The notes under the pieces: model-generated
The model's input: the letters and a program-made list of their open reading frames with translations, nothing else
Database searches by the model: none
What the model was told of the DNA's origin: nothing
Made by a program: the position numbers and the translations under genes
Shown: positions 24,596 through 33,093 of the stretch, piece after piece
Layout of the letters: each line of letters starts with the position of its first letter
Position numbering within the stretch: the first letter of the stretch is position 1
Assembly: GCF_004346925.1 (NCBI RefSeq)
Contig: NZ_CP031167.1
Span: forward strand, 124,001 to 188,000
From: Stenotrophomonas sp. ASS1
Lineage (GTDB): Bacteria; Pseudomonadota; Gammaproteobacteria; Xanthomonadales; Xanthomonadaceae
Reading direction: 5' to 3'
Length of the DNA stretch: 64,000 nucleotides

Positions 24596-25171
24596 ATGAA
24601 CAAGAATTCGCTGCTTGCCCTGGGTCTTCTGGCTGCTCTGCCGTTCGCTGCATCGGCAACCGATGGCCTGTCGTACAACTACGTTGAAGGCGGCTACGTG
24701 AACACCGATGCCAAGGGCGGCGACGCCGATGGCTGGAAGGTGAAGGGTTCCGTTGCGGTGCACCCGAACTTCCACGTCTTTGGCGACTACAGCGCCCAGG
24801 AAACCGACAAGTTCAAGAATGACGTCGACCAGTGGCGCCTGGGTGTCGGCTACAACTACGGCATCGCACCGAACACCGACCTGGTGGCCCGTGTTGCGTA
24901 CCAGAAGTACGACGAGAAGCGCGGCCTGGACTTCAACGGCTACTCCACCGAAGTGGGCGTGCGCACCGCGTTCAACCCGTACGTGGAAGGCTACGTGATG
25001 GCCGGCTACGAAGATTTCAGCAAGAAGCACGGCATCAACCCGGACGGCGAGTTCTATGGCCGTGTCGGCGCCACCGCCAAGTTCAACCAGAACTGGGGCC
25101 TGAGTGGCGAAGTGAAGCTGGCCAAGGCCGGCGACCGCGAGTGGTTCGTGGGCCCGCGCTTCACCTGGTAA
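24596..25171 (+). CDS. ax21: Ax21-family outer-membrane beta-barrel protein
   Basis: Ax21 is an abundant outer-membrane and vesicle protein of xanthomonads. The 191-residue product has a signal peptide ending ASA near residue 21, then alternating amphipathic strands (GLSYNYVEGGYV, DQWRLGVGYNYG, DGEFYGRVGATAKF) and ends in Phe-Thr-Trp, an outer-membrane insertion signature. Published claims that Ax21 is a quorum-sensing peptide signal were retracted, so only the membrane role is safe. AAGG lies 11 nt before the ATG. Hairpins with CT-repeat loops lie on both sides of the gene. Confidence 0.92.
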   Translation: MNKNSLLALGLLAALPFAASATDGLSYNYVEGGYVNTDAKGGDADGWKVKGSVAVHPNFHVFGDYSAQETDKFKNDVDQWRLGVGYNYGIAPNTDLVARVAYQKYDEKRGLDFNGYSTEVGVRTAFNPYVEGYVMAGYEDFSKKHGINPDGEFYGRVGATAKFNQNWGLSGEVKLAKAGDREWFVGPRFTW

Positions 25172-25201
25172 CAAACGCCTGTCGTTAGTGCGTGTTGTGC
25201 T

Positions 25202-25232
25202 GGCGTGTGACTCTCTCTCTCTCCCACACGCC
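25202..25232 (+). other. Hairpin with CT-repeat loop after ax21
   Basis: GGCGTGTG and CACACGCC flank ACTCTCTCTCTCTCC. It lies 30 nt after the ax21 stop and just before a terminator-like stem, so it would be in the 3' untranslated region. Confidence 0.55.
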
Positions 25233-25237
25233 AACCG

Positions 25238-25260
25238 AAGCCCGGCCTCGCGCCGGGCTT
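25238..25260 (+). terminator. Terminator-like hairpin after ax21
   Basis: AAGCCCGGC-CTCGC-GCCGGGCTT followed by CACTTTTA; a short T run makes it a plausible intrinsic terminator. Confidence 0.65.
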
Positions 25261-25294
25261 CACTTTTATGGGCCCCGTGGCGCCACAATGCGGC

Positions 25295-26062
25295 ATGGGC
25301 GACCCTTCCTCCCTCGCAGGTACTGGCATGGCCTACCAGGAGCATCTGGCGCCTGCGCCGCTGCGTGGCCACTTCGGCCAGCTGTGGCAGAGCCAGCTCC
25401 CTGCCGATGCCGATGGGCACATCACCGTATTGCCCGATGGCTGCGTGGATATCCTCTGGCGCGACGGCGCGCTGTTCGTGGTCGGCCCGGACCGCGTGGC
25501 CGCGCACCCAGCGCTGGCACCCGGTGCGCAGGTGCTGGGCGCACGCTTCCGTCCCGGCCAGGCATTGGCCGCGCTCGGCCTGCCCTTGGCCGGGATCATC
25601 GGCCAGGCCGTGCCACTGGCCGACCTGAAGGGCACGTGGGCGAAGAAAGCTGCGGCTTCCATCGGTGACACCGTGCCTGCGCAGCGCCTGCAGCGGATGG
25701 CGTACTGCCTGCAGCAGCATATGGGCGCGGCCGCACTCGACACCCCGGCGCAGCGTGCACATGTCCTGTTCCAGGCGCTCGCCGGGGGTCACGCCACGCT
25801 GGATACGCTGGCGGCGCACTTGGGCCTGAGCCCGCGCAGCCTGCGGCGTTTCAGCCAGTCGCAGTTCGGCTACGGCGCCAAGACGCTGGAGCGCATCCTG
25901 CGCCTGCAACGCTTTCTTCGCCATAGCCGCGCGCTGCCGCAGCACTCGTTGGCGATGCTGGCCGGTGATGCCGGCTATGCCGACCAGGCCCACCTCAGCC
26001 GTGAGGCGCGCGAGCTTGCCAGCATGACCGCACGGCAGCTGCGCCTGGAATGGGGCCGATGA
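25295..26062 (+). CDS. AraC-family transcriptional regulator
   Basis: The protein has an N-terminal half resembling the DUF6597-type sensor domain (ITVLPDGCVDILWRDGALFVVGPDR) and a C-terminal AraC double helix-turn-helix (ATLDTLAAHLGLSPRSLRRFSQSQFGYGAKTLERILRLQRFL, then AGYADQAHLSREARELASMT). The ATG at 25295 is annotated because CACAAT ends 5 nt upstream, which would make a leaderless message; ATG 25328 (MAYQEHLAP) is the alternative and gives 244 residues. A VOC-family gene follows 68 nt downstream and may be its target. Confidence 0.82.
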   Translation: MGDPSSLAGTGMAYQEHLAPAPLRGHFGQLWQSQLPADADGHITVLPDGCVDILWRDGALFVVGPDRVAAHPALAPGAQVLGARFRPGQALAALGLPLAGIIGQAVPLADLKGTWAKKAAASIGDTVPAQRLQRMAYCLQQHMGAAALDTPAQRAHVLFQALAGGHATLDTLAAHLGLSPRSLRRFSQSQFGYGAKTLERILRLQRFLRHSRALPQHSLAMLAGDAGYADQAHLSREARELASMTARQLRLEWGR

Positions 26063-26130
26063 TGGCCGTTTTGTTCAAGACCGCCGTGCCGCGCTGATCG
26101 AAGCTGGGGCTCCCACCCAGGAGTTACGCC

Positions 26131-26499
26131 ATGAGCCACGCCGCACCCCGCGATGCCGAGCGCCGCATCGACAACATCGAATTCAACGTCGCCGACATCG
26201 CCCGCAGCAAACGCTTCTACGGCGAGGTATTCGGGTGGTGCTTCACGGACTACGGCCCGGCCTACACCGAGTTCGACGACGGCCGCCTGAAAGGCGGCTT
26301 CGTGTCCGACACATCGGTACGTGCGCAGGGCGGCTCACTGGTGATTCTCTACTGCGCGGACCTTGCGGATGCACAGCAGCGCGTGGTCGCCGCCGGTGGC
26401 GAGGTGGTGCAGGCGGTGTTCGCCTTCCCCGGTGGCCGTCGCTTCCACTTCCGCGATCTGGATGGCTACGAGCTGGCGGTCTGGAGTGATATGGATTGA
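26131..26499 (+). CDS. VOC-superfamily (glyoxalase/bleomycin-resistance-like) protein
   Basis: The 122-residue protein is one pair of betaalphabetabetabeta modules of the VOC fold: RIDNIEFNVADIARSKRFYGEVFGW at the start, LVILYCADLADAQQRVVAAGGEVVQ in the middle and GGRRFHFRDLDGYELAVWS at the end with the usual terminal Glu. Members include glyoxalases, dioxygenases and drug-binding proteins; the substrate cannot be told. GGAG lies 6-9 nt upstream of the ATG. The AraC gene immediately upstream suggests a two-gene inducible unit. Confidence 0.85.
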   Translation: MSHAAPRDAERRIDNIEFNVADIARSKRFYGEVFGWCFTDYGPAYTEFDDGRLKGGFVSDTSVRAQGGSLVILYCADLADAQQRVVAAGGEVVQAVFAFPGGRRFHFRDLDGYELAVWSDMD

Positions 26500-26622
26500 G
26501 GTCTTCGTACCTTCGCCGGTGGACGGAACGAGAACCGCTCCGTCCCCGGTCAGGCGGTTCCGCTATGATCGCCCGCACATCGCCACGCGCGATGCGCCCG
26601 CCTCAAGCCAGCAGGAACCGCC

Positions 26623-27597
26623 GTGAACTCCCAGCCCGCACCGATCACCGCCCTCAACCACACGCTCGACAACGAGCCGCAGCAGATCACCGCGCCGCTC
26701 ACCCATTCGGCGGCGTTCCTGGTGCTGAAAGTGAAGGATGACGAGGCGTCGATCGCCAAGGCGCGCGAGGTGCTGGCCAGCACCGACGACCTGATCAAGA
26801 ACACCGCCATCCGCGAGATCGAGCGCACCTTCACCTGCAACGTGGCCATTGGCCACCGCGTGTGGCAGCCGTTGGTGGGCACCACGCCGCCGCGTGAACT
26901 GAAGCCGTTCCGCGAGATCAAGGGCGCGACTCACACCGCGGTGTCCACGCCGGGTGACCTGCTGTACCACATCCGTGCGCGCACCATGGACCTGATCGTG
27001 GCATTCGAGCGCAACCTGCTGATGGCGTTCGGCGATGCGGTGGAAACGGTCGATGATGTGGCCGGCTTCCGTTATTTCGATGGCCGTGACCTGCTCGACT
27101 TCGTCGACGGCACCGCCAATCCGGAAGGGCTGTCGCTGCCGGAAGCCACCATCGTGGGCGATGAAGACCCGGCGCATGCCGGTGGCAGCTACGTGGTGGT
27201 GCAGAAGTACCTGCACAACCTCGATGCCTGGCGTGCGCAGAAGACCGAGGCACAGGAAGCGATCATCGGCCGCACCAAGCACGACAACATCGAGCTGGAC
27301 GATGCACCGGCCGATGCGCAGAAATCGCACAAGACGCTGTGCACCATCGAGGATGCCGACGGCGAGCACGAGATCCTGCGTGACAACATGCCCTTCGCCA
27401 ACCCGGGGCGCGGCGAGTACGGCACCTACTTCATCGGCTACACGCGCCGCCTGTGGGTGATCGAGAAGATGCTCGAGCGCATGTTCATCGGCAATCCTGC
27501 GCCGCTGCATGACCGCATCCTCGACTTCTCCACCGCCACCACCGGCGTGACCTTCTTCGCGCCCTCGCGCAAGGTGCTGGCCGACCTCGGCGATTGA
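26623..27597 (+). CDS. Dye-decolourising (DyP-type) heme peroxidase
   Basis: DyP peroxidases use heme and H2O2 to oxidise dyes, phenols or metal ions. The 324-residue protein carries the signature DFVDGTANP (the GxxDG catalytic Asp), QKYLHNLDAW, a late NMPFANPGRGEYGTYFIGYTRRL and the closing FSTATTGVTFFAPS. No Tat signal is present, so it belongs to the cytoplasmic YfeX-like group rather than the secreted EfeB type. The start is a GTG with AGGA 8 nt upstream. Nothing nearby shows a dedicated regulator. Confidence 0.92.
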   Translation: MNSQPAPITALNHTLDNEPQQITAPLTHSAAFLVLKVKDDEASIAKAREVLASTDDLIKNTAIREIERTFTCNVAIGHRVWQPLVGTTPPRELKPFREIKGATHTAVSTPGDLLYHIRARTMDLIVAFERNLLMAFGDAVETVDDVAGFRYFDGRDLLDFVDGTANPEGLSLPEATIVGDEDPAHAGGSYVVVQKYLHNLDAWRAQKTEAQEAIIGRTKHDNIELDDAPADAQKSHKTLCTIEDADGEHEILRDNMPFANPGRGEYGTYFIGYTRRLWVIEKMLERMFIGNPAPLHDRILDFSTATTGVTFFAPSRKVLADLGD

Positions 27598-27660
27598 TCG
27601 CGCCGGGCAGTGCCGACCGCCATCTGCCTGTCATCTAACGCGCCGACCATCAGCCGTTGG

Positions 27661-28098
27661 ATGAGAGCGCAGGGGCGGGCGATGGCGATGGCAAGGAACA
27701 CAACCGGTGCACGCCGCTGGTGGCGGCCGTTGGCCGCGCTGTTCGGTGCGCTGGCACTGGGGAGCGCCGCGGTGTCCGCGCAGGAGGCTCCCGCACACTG
27801 GATGGCCTATGCCGCCGCCGTGGGCGGCCAGTTGCAGCAGCGCCTGCAGCAGGAGCAGAACCCGCAGGCGCAGCGCGTGCTGGAATGGCTGCAGGCACAC
27901 CCTGATGCACCGACGCCGTTGCCGGTGAGCGTGTGGATCGCTGCGGATGGCCGCATCTCGAAACTCGAATTCGACAGTTTGGGCGACGCCCAGGTCGACG
28001 CCGACCTGCGCGCGACATTGCAGTCCGCGCCGTTGCAGGCCGCGCCACCAGCCGACATGCGTCAGCCGCTGCGGCTGGGCCTGCTGCTTACCCAGTAG
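27661..28098 (+). CDS. Secreted protein with TonB C-terminal-like fold
   Basis: The 145-residue product has a basic n-region and a hydrophobic signal helix (WWRPLAALFGALALGSAAVSA). The C-terminal half, PLPVSVWIAADGRISKLEFDS to LRLGLLLTQ, matches the TonB/TolA C-terminal pattern (strand, dGrv turn, helix, strand) without the Pro-rich spacer. It could be a periplasmic partner of a transport system, but no such genes adjoin it. In-frame ATGs at 27682 and 27688 are alternatives. The TAG stop at 28096-28098 is the last three bases of the GTAG head of the first SMAG unit. Confidence 0.72.
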   Translation: MRAQGRAMAMARNTTGARRWWRPLAALFGALALGSAAVSAQEAPAHWMAYAAAVGGQLQQRLQQEQNPQAQRVLEWLQAHPDAPTPLPVSVWIAADGRISKLEFDSLGDAQVDADLRATLQSAPLQAAPPADMRQPLRLGLLLTQ

Positions 28099-28870
28099 AT
28101 CCACGCCATGCGTGGATGCGCCTGGTAGATGCCGGCCTTGGTCGGCAGGTGTGCGCCAACCAAGGTTGGCGACTACCGGTAAGCCCCAAGCCACGCATGG
28201 CGTGGCGCTATTGATCTTGCGGGTGCAGTAGATCCACGCCCTGCGTGGATGTGTTGGGTAGATGCCGACCTTGGTCGGCAGGCGTGCGCCAACCAAGGTT
28301 GGCGACTACCGGTAGCCCCAAGCCACGCATGGCGTGGCGCTACTGATCTTGCGGGTGCAGTAGATCCACGCCCTGCGTGGATGTGTTGGGTAGATGCCGA
28401 CCTTGGTCGGCAGGTGTGCGCCAACCAAGGTTGGCGACTACCGGTAAGCCCCGGCCACGCATGGCGTGGCTCTACTGATCTTGCGGGTGCAGTAGATCCA
28501 CGCCCTGCGTGGATGTGTTGGGTAGATGCCGACCTTGGTCGGCAGGCGTGCGCCAACCAAGGTTGGCGACTACCGGTAGCCCAAGCCACGCATGGCGTGG
28601 CTCTACTGATCTTGCGGGTGCAGTAGATTCAGGCCCTGCGTGGATGTGTTGGGTAGATGCCGACCTTGGTCGGCAGGTGTGCGCCAACCAAGGTTGGCGA
28701 CTACCGGTAAACCCAAGCCACGCACGGCGTGGCTCTACTGATCTTGCGGGTGCAGTAGATCCACGCCCTGCGTGGATGTGTTGGGTAGATGCCGACCTTG
28801 GTCGGCAGGCGTGTGCCAACCAAGGTTGGCGACTACCGGTAAACCCCGGCCACGCACGGCGTGGCTCTAC
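28095..28870. repeat. SMAG array: six tandem units of about 132 bp, 24 palindromes
   Basis: Units begin at GTAG 28095, 28228, 28360, 28492, 28623 and 28754 (spacing 133, 132, 132, 131, 131). Each unit has four palindromes: a GTAGATCCACGCC type and a GTAGATGCCGACC type in plus orientation, then GCCAACCAAGGTTGGCG-ACTAC and GCCACGC(A)-GGCGTGGC-CTAC types in minus orientation. Units are nearly identical, so the array expanded recently. It fills the gap between convergent genes and both gene stop codons fall inside its outermost GTAG heads. Confidence 0.92.
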
Positions 28871-29448
28871 TGCGTTGCCACCTGCGGTTCACGCGCGGCT
28901 GCGCTCCATGCGCGCAGCCCGAACACGGCCAGGCCGAGGAAGAACACGTACAGCGCTGCGGTCACGTGCAGCGACTTGAACAGGTAGGCACCCACGTACA
29001 CCACGTCCACCGCGATCCACACCCACCAGCAGGCCACGTGGCGGCGCGCCTGCCACCACTGGCCGACCAGGCTCAGCGCGGTCAGCATCGCGTCCAGCCA
29101 GGGCAGTGCGGCATCGGTGAAGGTGTGCATGGCCGCACCCAGTGCCACGCCGCCGCACAGGCCGATGGCCAGGTCGCGCAGCAGCTTGCCGCGCGCCAGT
29201 GGCACGATGCGGACGCTGCCCTCGTCGGCGGCGTGCTGCCGCCAGTTGAGCCAGCCGTAGACCAGGAAGCCACCGAAGGCGACCTGCAGCAGGGTGTCCG
29301 AGTACAGCTTGGCCTCGGCGAAGACCAGCCCGTACAGCGTCACCGACAGCAGGCCGACCGGCCACGCCACCAGCCGGCGCTTGGCCATCAGCCAGACGCC
29401 GAGGATGCTGCACAGCGCGGCGGTCCACTCGAGCATGACGCCGCTCAC
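28867..29448 (-). CDS. pnuT: PnuC-family permease, probably thiamine transporter PnuT
   Basis: The 193-residue protein has about seven hydrophobic helices in PnuC style: residues 6-18, the motif RLVAWPVGLLSVTLYGLVF, then AKLYSDTLLQVAFGGFLVYGWLNW with the conserved Trp/Gly, and WWVWIAVDVVYVGAYLFKSL. PnuC members import nicotinamide riboside, riboflavin or thiamine; the TPP riboswitch at the head of this operon points to thiamine (PnuT). The GTG start at 29448 overlaps the receptor stop by 4 nt; ATG 29436 is an alternative. Its TAG stop is the end of a minus-strand SMAG GTAG head. Confidence 0.85.
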   Translation of the reverse strand: MSGVMLEWTAALCSILGVWLMAKRRLVAWPVGLLSVTLYGLVFAEAKLYSDTLLQVAFGGFLVYGWLNWRQHAADEGSVRIVPLARGKLLRDLAIGLCGGVALGAAMHTFTDAALPWLDAMLTALSLVGQWWQARRHVACWWVWIAVDVVYVGAYLFKSLHVTAALYVFFLGLAVFGLRAWSAAAREPQVATQ

Positions 29449-31634
29449 AGCGCGAACGTCACCGACAGGCGGGCCTGTCGCGGTGCGCCGGGGAACAGGT
29501 AGTAGTCACCGCCGCTGCTGCCGGTGTCGCGCCAGTAGAAGCGGTTGAACACGTTGTCCACCGACAGGTTCCAGGTCACCGCACGTTCGTGCAGGCGATG
29601 CTGGAAGCGCAGGCCGGCATCGAACACCGAGTAGTCCGGTGCGCGCACACCACCATCGGCGCGGGCGACGTTGGCGCCTGCATAGCGCCAGCCACCGGTC
29701 ACATCCAGGCCCTGCACGAACGGCAGCGCGTAGGCCACGTGCACGCTGGCGCGCACCTTCGGCACGTTCACCAGCTGATGGCCTTCATAGGCCGGCGTGC
29801 CGGTGTCGCGCGCTCGTGCCTGCAGCATGCTGGCGCTGGCCACGATCTGCAGCGCATCGGTCAGCTGGCCGTTGGCGGTCAGCTCCAGGCCGGTGTGGGT
29901 CTGCGTGCCTTCCTCGACGAAGGTGTAGCCGACGTCGCTGTTGTCCGGCCTGGCGTACTGGTACGGCTGCGAAATGCGGAACACGGCTGCGCCCAGCGTC
30001 AGCGCCTCGACCGGCACGTACTTCACGCCCACTTCCAGCTGCCGCGACTGCACGGACGGCAGGAAGGTGTCGGCGTTGCTGGTCCAGAAGGGCGCTTCCT
30101 GGCCCAGCGAGATGCCGCGCACGTAGCTGGCATAGGCGTTGAGCTGGTCGGTAGCCTTCCACACCACGGCGGTCTGCGGCAGGAAACGCGACAGGCGGCT
30201 GTGCCGCTGCGGGGTACCACGCTTGTCGTAGGCACGCTCGTCCAGGCGCACGAAGCGGCCGCCGGCCAGCCACTGCCAGTCATCACCGAAGCTCATCCGG
30301 TCCAGCGCGAAGAACGCGGTCTGGCGGCTGTCCAGGCGTCGTGCGGACGGCTCTGGCATCTTCGGCGACGGCGCGAACACCGGCACCTGTGCGTCGTGGA
30401 TGTTGCTGGTGCCGACGTACTCGTTGACGCTCGGGCGCTTGTCTACCGTGCGGCGGAAGTAGTCGGCACCGATGGTCAACTCATGGCCGACGCTGCCGGT
30501 CTCGAAGCGGCCACGCAGCTCGGCACGGGCCTGCTGGTTGCGGCGGGTGTCGTCCGGGCTGCGGTAGTCGTACACGTCGTAGTCGCCATTGGGCGCGAAG
30601 TAGTTGCCTGGCACGCTGCCATCGGCGCATTGCGTGGCGTAGTAGCAGCCGTAGGCGAAGGCGACGTTGTCATCGATCACCGAGCGGCTGTGGCCGACCG
30701 AGACGCGCGACTGCCAGGCATCGTTGAAGTCGTAGGTGTGCAACGCGGTGATGTTGGTGCTGGCGATATCCACCGGGCGCTGCCACGGCTGGTAGCCGAG
30801 CAGGAATTCGCGATCCACGCCGTGCGGCAGCTCACGCGCGCCCAGCAGCTGGTAGCCGGACACCGAACGCTGCGAGCTGGTCTGGTAGTTGGCATCCACT
30901 TCCAGCTTGCCGCGTTCGCCAATCAGCCAGTCGGCGGCCAGCGAGTAGAAGTTGCGACGGCCATCGGCGTGCTCGACGTAGGAATTGCTGGAATCCCATG
31001 CGGCATTCAGGCGCAGGCCGAAACGCGGGGTGATCCAGTGGCCGACATCGACGGCGACGTAGCGCGAGCCTTCCGAGTCGGTACCGAGCGTGGCGGTGCG
31101 CACTTCGGCCGGGCGCTTGCCGATGTAGTTGATGATCCCGCCGGGCGCCATCACACCCGCGGCCAGGCCGGCTTCACCCTTGAGGATCTCAACCGACTGC
31201 ACGTTCTCCAGCGCCAGGCGCTGTTCGCCGGCGATGGACAGGCCGTTGAAGCGGTAGCCGGTGGCGGCATCCAGCGCAAAGCCGCGGATGGCGACGTTCT
31301 GGTAGTAGCCCACCGGCGCATACGCATCACCCAGCGAGGCATCGTTGCTGGCCAGCTCGGACAGCGAACGCACCTGGCGGCGGTCGAGATAGTCGCGCTC
31401 GAGCACGTTCACCGAGGCCGGGGTGTCCTTCCAGGACCCACCACCGAAGGCGTTCACGCGTGAGGTATCGGCCTTCGGTTTGCCGGCCTGCACGCGTACC
31501 GCCGCCAGTTCGGTGGGCGAGCGCTCGGCGCCGGTGGCAGCCGCATCGGGGGACGCCTCGGCCTCGCTGGCGTGCAGCGGCAGCGCGGCGCAGAGGGCGA
31601 GGGAGAGCAGAGTGGGGCGCAGGCAGCGGTTCAT
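29445..31634 (-). CDS. TonB-dependent outer-membrane receptor, probable thiamine uptake
   Basis: The 729-residue protein has a signal peptide (MNRCLRPTLLSLALCAALPLHA), a plug domain (SWKDTPASVNVLERDYLD, LALENVQSVEILKGEAGL, APGGIINYIGKRP) and a 22-strand barrel ending RQARLSVTFAL with the terminal hydrophobic/Leu signature. The sequence looks like the siderophore-receptor branch (FhuA-like), but the TPP riboswitch directly upstream and the overlapping PnuT gene say it carries thiamine or a relative. It needs TonB/ExbBD energy, which is not encoded here. Confidence 0.9.
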   Translation of the reverse strand: MNRCLRPTLLSLALCAALPLHASEAEASPDAAATGAERSPTELAAVRVQAGKPKADTSRVNAFGGGSWKDTPASVNVLERDYLDRRQVRSLSELASNDASLGDAYAPVGYYQNVAIRGFALDAATGYRFNGLSIAGEQRLALENVQSVEILKGEAGLAAGVMAPGGIINYIGKRPAEVRTATLGTDSEGSRYVAVDVGHWITPRFGLRLNAAWDSSNSYVEHADGRRNFYSLAADWLIGERGKLEVDANYQTSSQRSVSGYQLLGARELPHGVDREFLLGYQPWQRPVDIASTNITALHTYDFNDAWQSRVSVGHSRSVIDDNVAFAYGCYYATQCADGSVPGNYFAPNGDYDVYDYRSPDDTRRNQQARAELRGRFETGSVGHELTIGADYFRRTVDKRPSVNEYVGTSNIHDAQVPVFAPSPKMPEPSARRLDSRQTAFFALDRMSFGDDWQWLAGGRFVRLDERAYDKRGTPQRHSRLSRFLPQTAVVWKATDQLNAYASYVRGISLGQEAPFWTSNADTFLPSVQSRQLEVGVKYVPVEALTLGAAVFRISQPYQYARPDNSDVGYTFVEEGTQTHTGLELTANGQLTDALQIVASASMLQARARDTGTPAYEGHQLVNVPKVRASVHVAYALPFVQGLDVTGGWRYAGANVARADGGVRAPDYSVFDAGLRFQHRLHERAVTWNLSVDNVFNRFYWRDTGSSGGDYYLFPGAPRQARLSVTFAL

Positions 31635-31715
31635 TCGGTTCGTCTTCGGACAACAAGGGAGACGAAGCGACGGCGCGCAGGTGCACCGGCCCATGACGGG
31701 GGTGTGGCTGCGGCT

Positions 31716-31797
31716 CAAAGCTCCCTACGCCGGTGCAAACCGGATCAGGTTCCAAGGGACTCTCTCAGCCTGGCAGATCCAGGCACCCCCGCTTCAG
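31716..31797 (-). promoter_or_regulatory. TPP riboswitch (THI element)
   Basis: Read on the minus strand the leader has GGGGGTGCC, CTGAGAGAG, GGAACCTGATCC and GGCGTAGGGAGC in order, the conserved core of thiamine pyrophosphate riboswitches. Downstream, CACACCCCCGTC could pair with GGGGGTG, offering an alternative structure. The receptor ATG is 82 nt further on. TPP binding should reduce expression of the receptor and permease. Confidence 0.95.
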
Positions 31798-31800
31798 GTG

Positions 31801-31820
31801 ACCATTTCACTACAAATGGT
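31801..31820 (-). terminator. Short hairpin between kinase gene and riboswitch
   Basis: ACCATTT-CACTAC-AAATGGT is a 7-bp AT-rich stem 23 nt past the kinase stop. It might end the kinase transcript, but no T-tract is present. Confidence 0.35.
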
Positions 31821-31843
31821 ACGGATTTGCGAGCCGGTGCCCT

Positions 31844-32968
31844 TCAGGCTGCCGCGTGCAACGCCTGCAGCAGTGCCTGTCCCGGCGCGCTGTGGAACCA
31901 CGCCGGATGCCCCAGCATGAACGGCTGCCACGCCACATCCGCGTTTGCGGTGGAGCCAGTGATGCCTTCGAAGTACTCCACTTCGGACAGTGCGAAGTCG
32001 AAATGGACCATCGGCAGCAGGTCGGCCAGCAGCTGCACGCGTGCCGCCGACAGCGGCAGCACCTCGCGGTAGCCGTCGAGCAACGCCAGTGCGATGTCGA
32101 TGCGCACCGCCTCCATGCCGCGCTCCAGTTCCAGCCACGCCACTGCGTTGCGCTCGATCGCGGTGGCGAGGTCAAACAGTGCGCTGGTGGGCGAAGCCAG
32201 GCCGAAATCCAGCACGGTGCTGACCTGCCCGTCGCGCCACAGCAGGTTGGAGACATGCCAGTCGTTGTGCGCCCACAGCCGTGGCTCGTCGCGCAGGCGC
32301 TCGGCCAGGCCCGTGTGCCAAGGCAGCACGTCGCGCTGCAGCTGTGCTTCCCACGGAATGCGCGCGAGATAGCGGGCCAGCCCCGGTCGTGTGGGCAGTT
32401 CGGCTTTGATCGCGGCGATGGGATCGTCGGCGCGGATCAGATCGTCGCGCGCGACCAGCAGATGGGTACTGCGCTGTGGCGCGTGATAGCTGGCGGCGGC
32501 ACGGTGCAACCGGGCCAGCATGCGGCCGGCTTCGCGGGCCTGCGCGACATCGGTCAGCAACGACCACGACACGGCATCGCGGTACAGGTCCTCGCCCACG
32601 CCCACGGCATGCAGCTCGAAGGTCCATTCGCCGTGCTCGACTGCGGTGTGGCCATCGGCTGCCGCAAGCAACTGCACCACCGGTACGCCGGCGGCAGCGA
32701 GATGGGCGATGAAGTGGTGTTCTTCTTCCAGGCAGGCCGCACTGCGCACACTGTGGTGGTGGCGCTTGATGAACACCGCGCCGCCCCTGCCATTGACGAT
32801 GGCAGCGGCCGAGAGTGGCCGCGGGCTGTGCCAGTGCGGATGGCTGTCCGCATCCAGCTGCGGAAAGCGCCGGCGCAGCCACGCGAGGTCTGCGGTGCTG
32901 ATCGGCGGCCAGTCGGCAGCGACCTCGTCGTTGTTGAGGCCCTGCACCCGGTGGAAAGAAGAAGTCAT
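31844..32968 (-). CDS. Aminoglycoside-phosphotransferase-fold kinase
   Basis: The 374-residue protein has the APH/choline-kinase fold: VFIKRHHHS (ATP-binding Lys near 68), EEEHHFIAHLAAAGVP, the Brenner motif LWAHNDWHVSNLLW (His234-Asn-Asp236) and LDFGLASP (Asp254). The family phosphorylates small molecules such as aminoglycosides, choline, homoserine or thiamine. It lies just upstream of the thiamine-riboswitch operon on the same strand, so a role in thiamine salvage (ThiK-like) is attractive, but the gene itself is outside the riboswitch. The ATG at 32968 is the best start; a longer frame runs to 33010. Confidence 0.8.
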   Translation of the reverse strand: MTSSFHRVQGLNNDEVAADWPPISTADLAWLRRRFPQLDADSHPHWHSPRPLSAAAIVNGRGGAVFIKRHHHSVRSAACLEEEHHFIAHLAAAGVPVVQLLAAADGHTAVEHGEWTFELHAVGVGEDLYRDAVSWSLLTDVAQAREAGRMLARLHRAAASYHAPQRSTHLLVARDDLIRADDPIAAIKAELPTRPGLARYLARIPWEAQLQRDVLPWHTGLAERLRDEPRLWAHNDWHVSNLLWRDGQVSTVLDFGLASPTSALFDLATAIERNAVAWLELERGMEAVRIDIALALLDGYREVLPLSAARVQLLADLLPMVHFDFALSEVEYFEGITGSTANADVAWQPFMLGHPAWFHSAPGQALLQALHAAA

Positions 32969-33037
32969 GCCGCAGCCCCAGTGGGGAAAATCACATCCAA
33001 GGCTGCGCATTCAACGCCATGGCCGCCCGCAACGCAA

Positions 33038-33062
33038 ACGGGCGGGTCATCGACCCACCCGT
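33038..33062 (-). terminator. GC-rich hairpin after the glycine-zipper gene
   Basis: An imperfect stem CGGGCGGGTC / GACCCACCCG begins 31 nt past the stop of the glycine-zipper gene. The T-tract is weak. Confidence 0.4.
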
Positions 33063-33093
33063 CCGTGCATCGGCATGGGGGATGCCGCGCTGC

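Noticed and set aside
28095..28870. CRISPR array
   Set aside because: Regular units of about 132 bp occur, but each is made of palindromes and the sequence between them is also repeated, so there are no unique spacers, and no cas genes lie nearby.
28173..28979. Several small frames inside the SMAG array with repeated sequence such as AWRGSTDLAGAVDPR
   Set aside because: They translate the tandem repeat units and exist only because the unit length is near a multiple of three.
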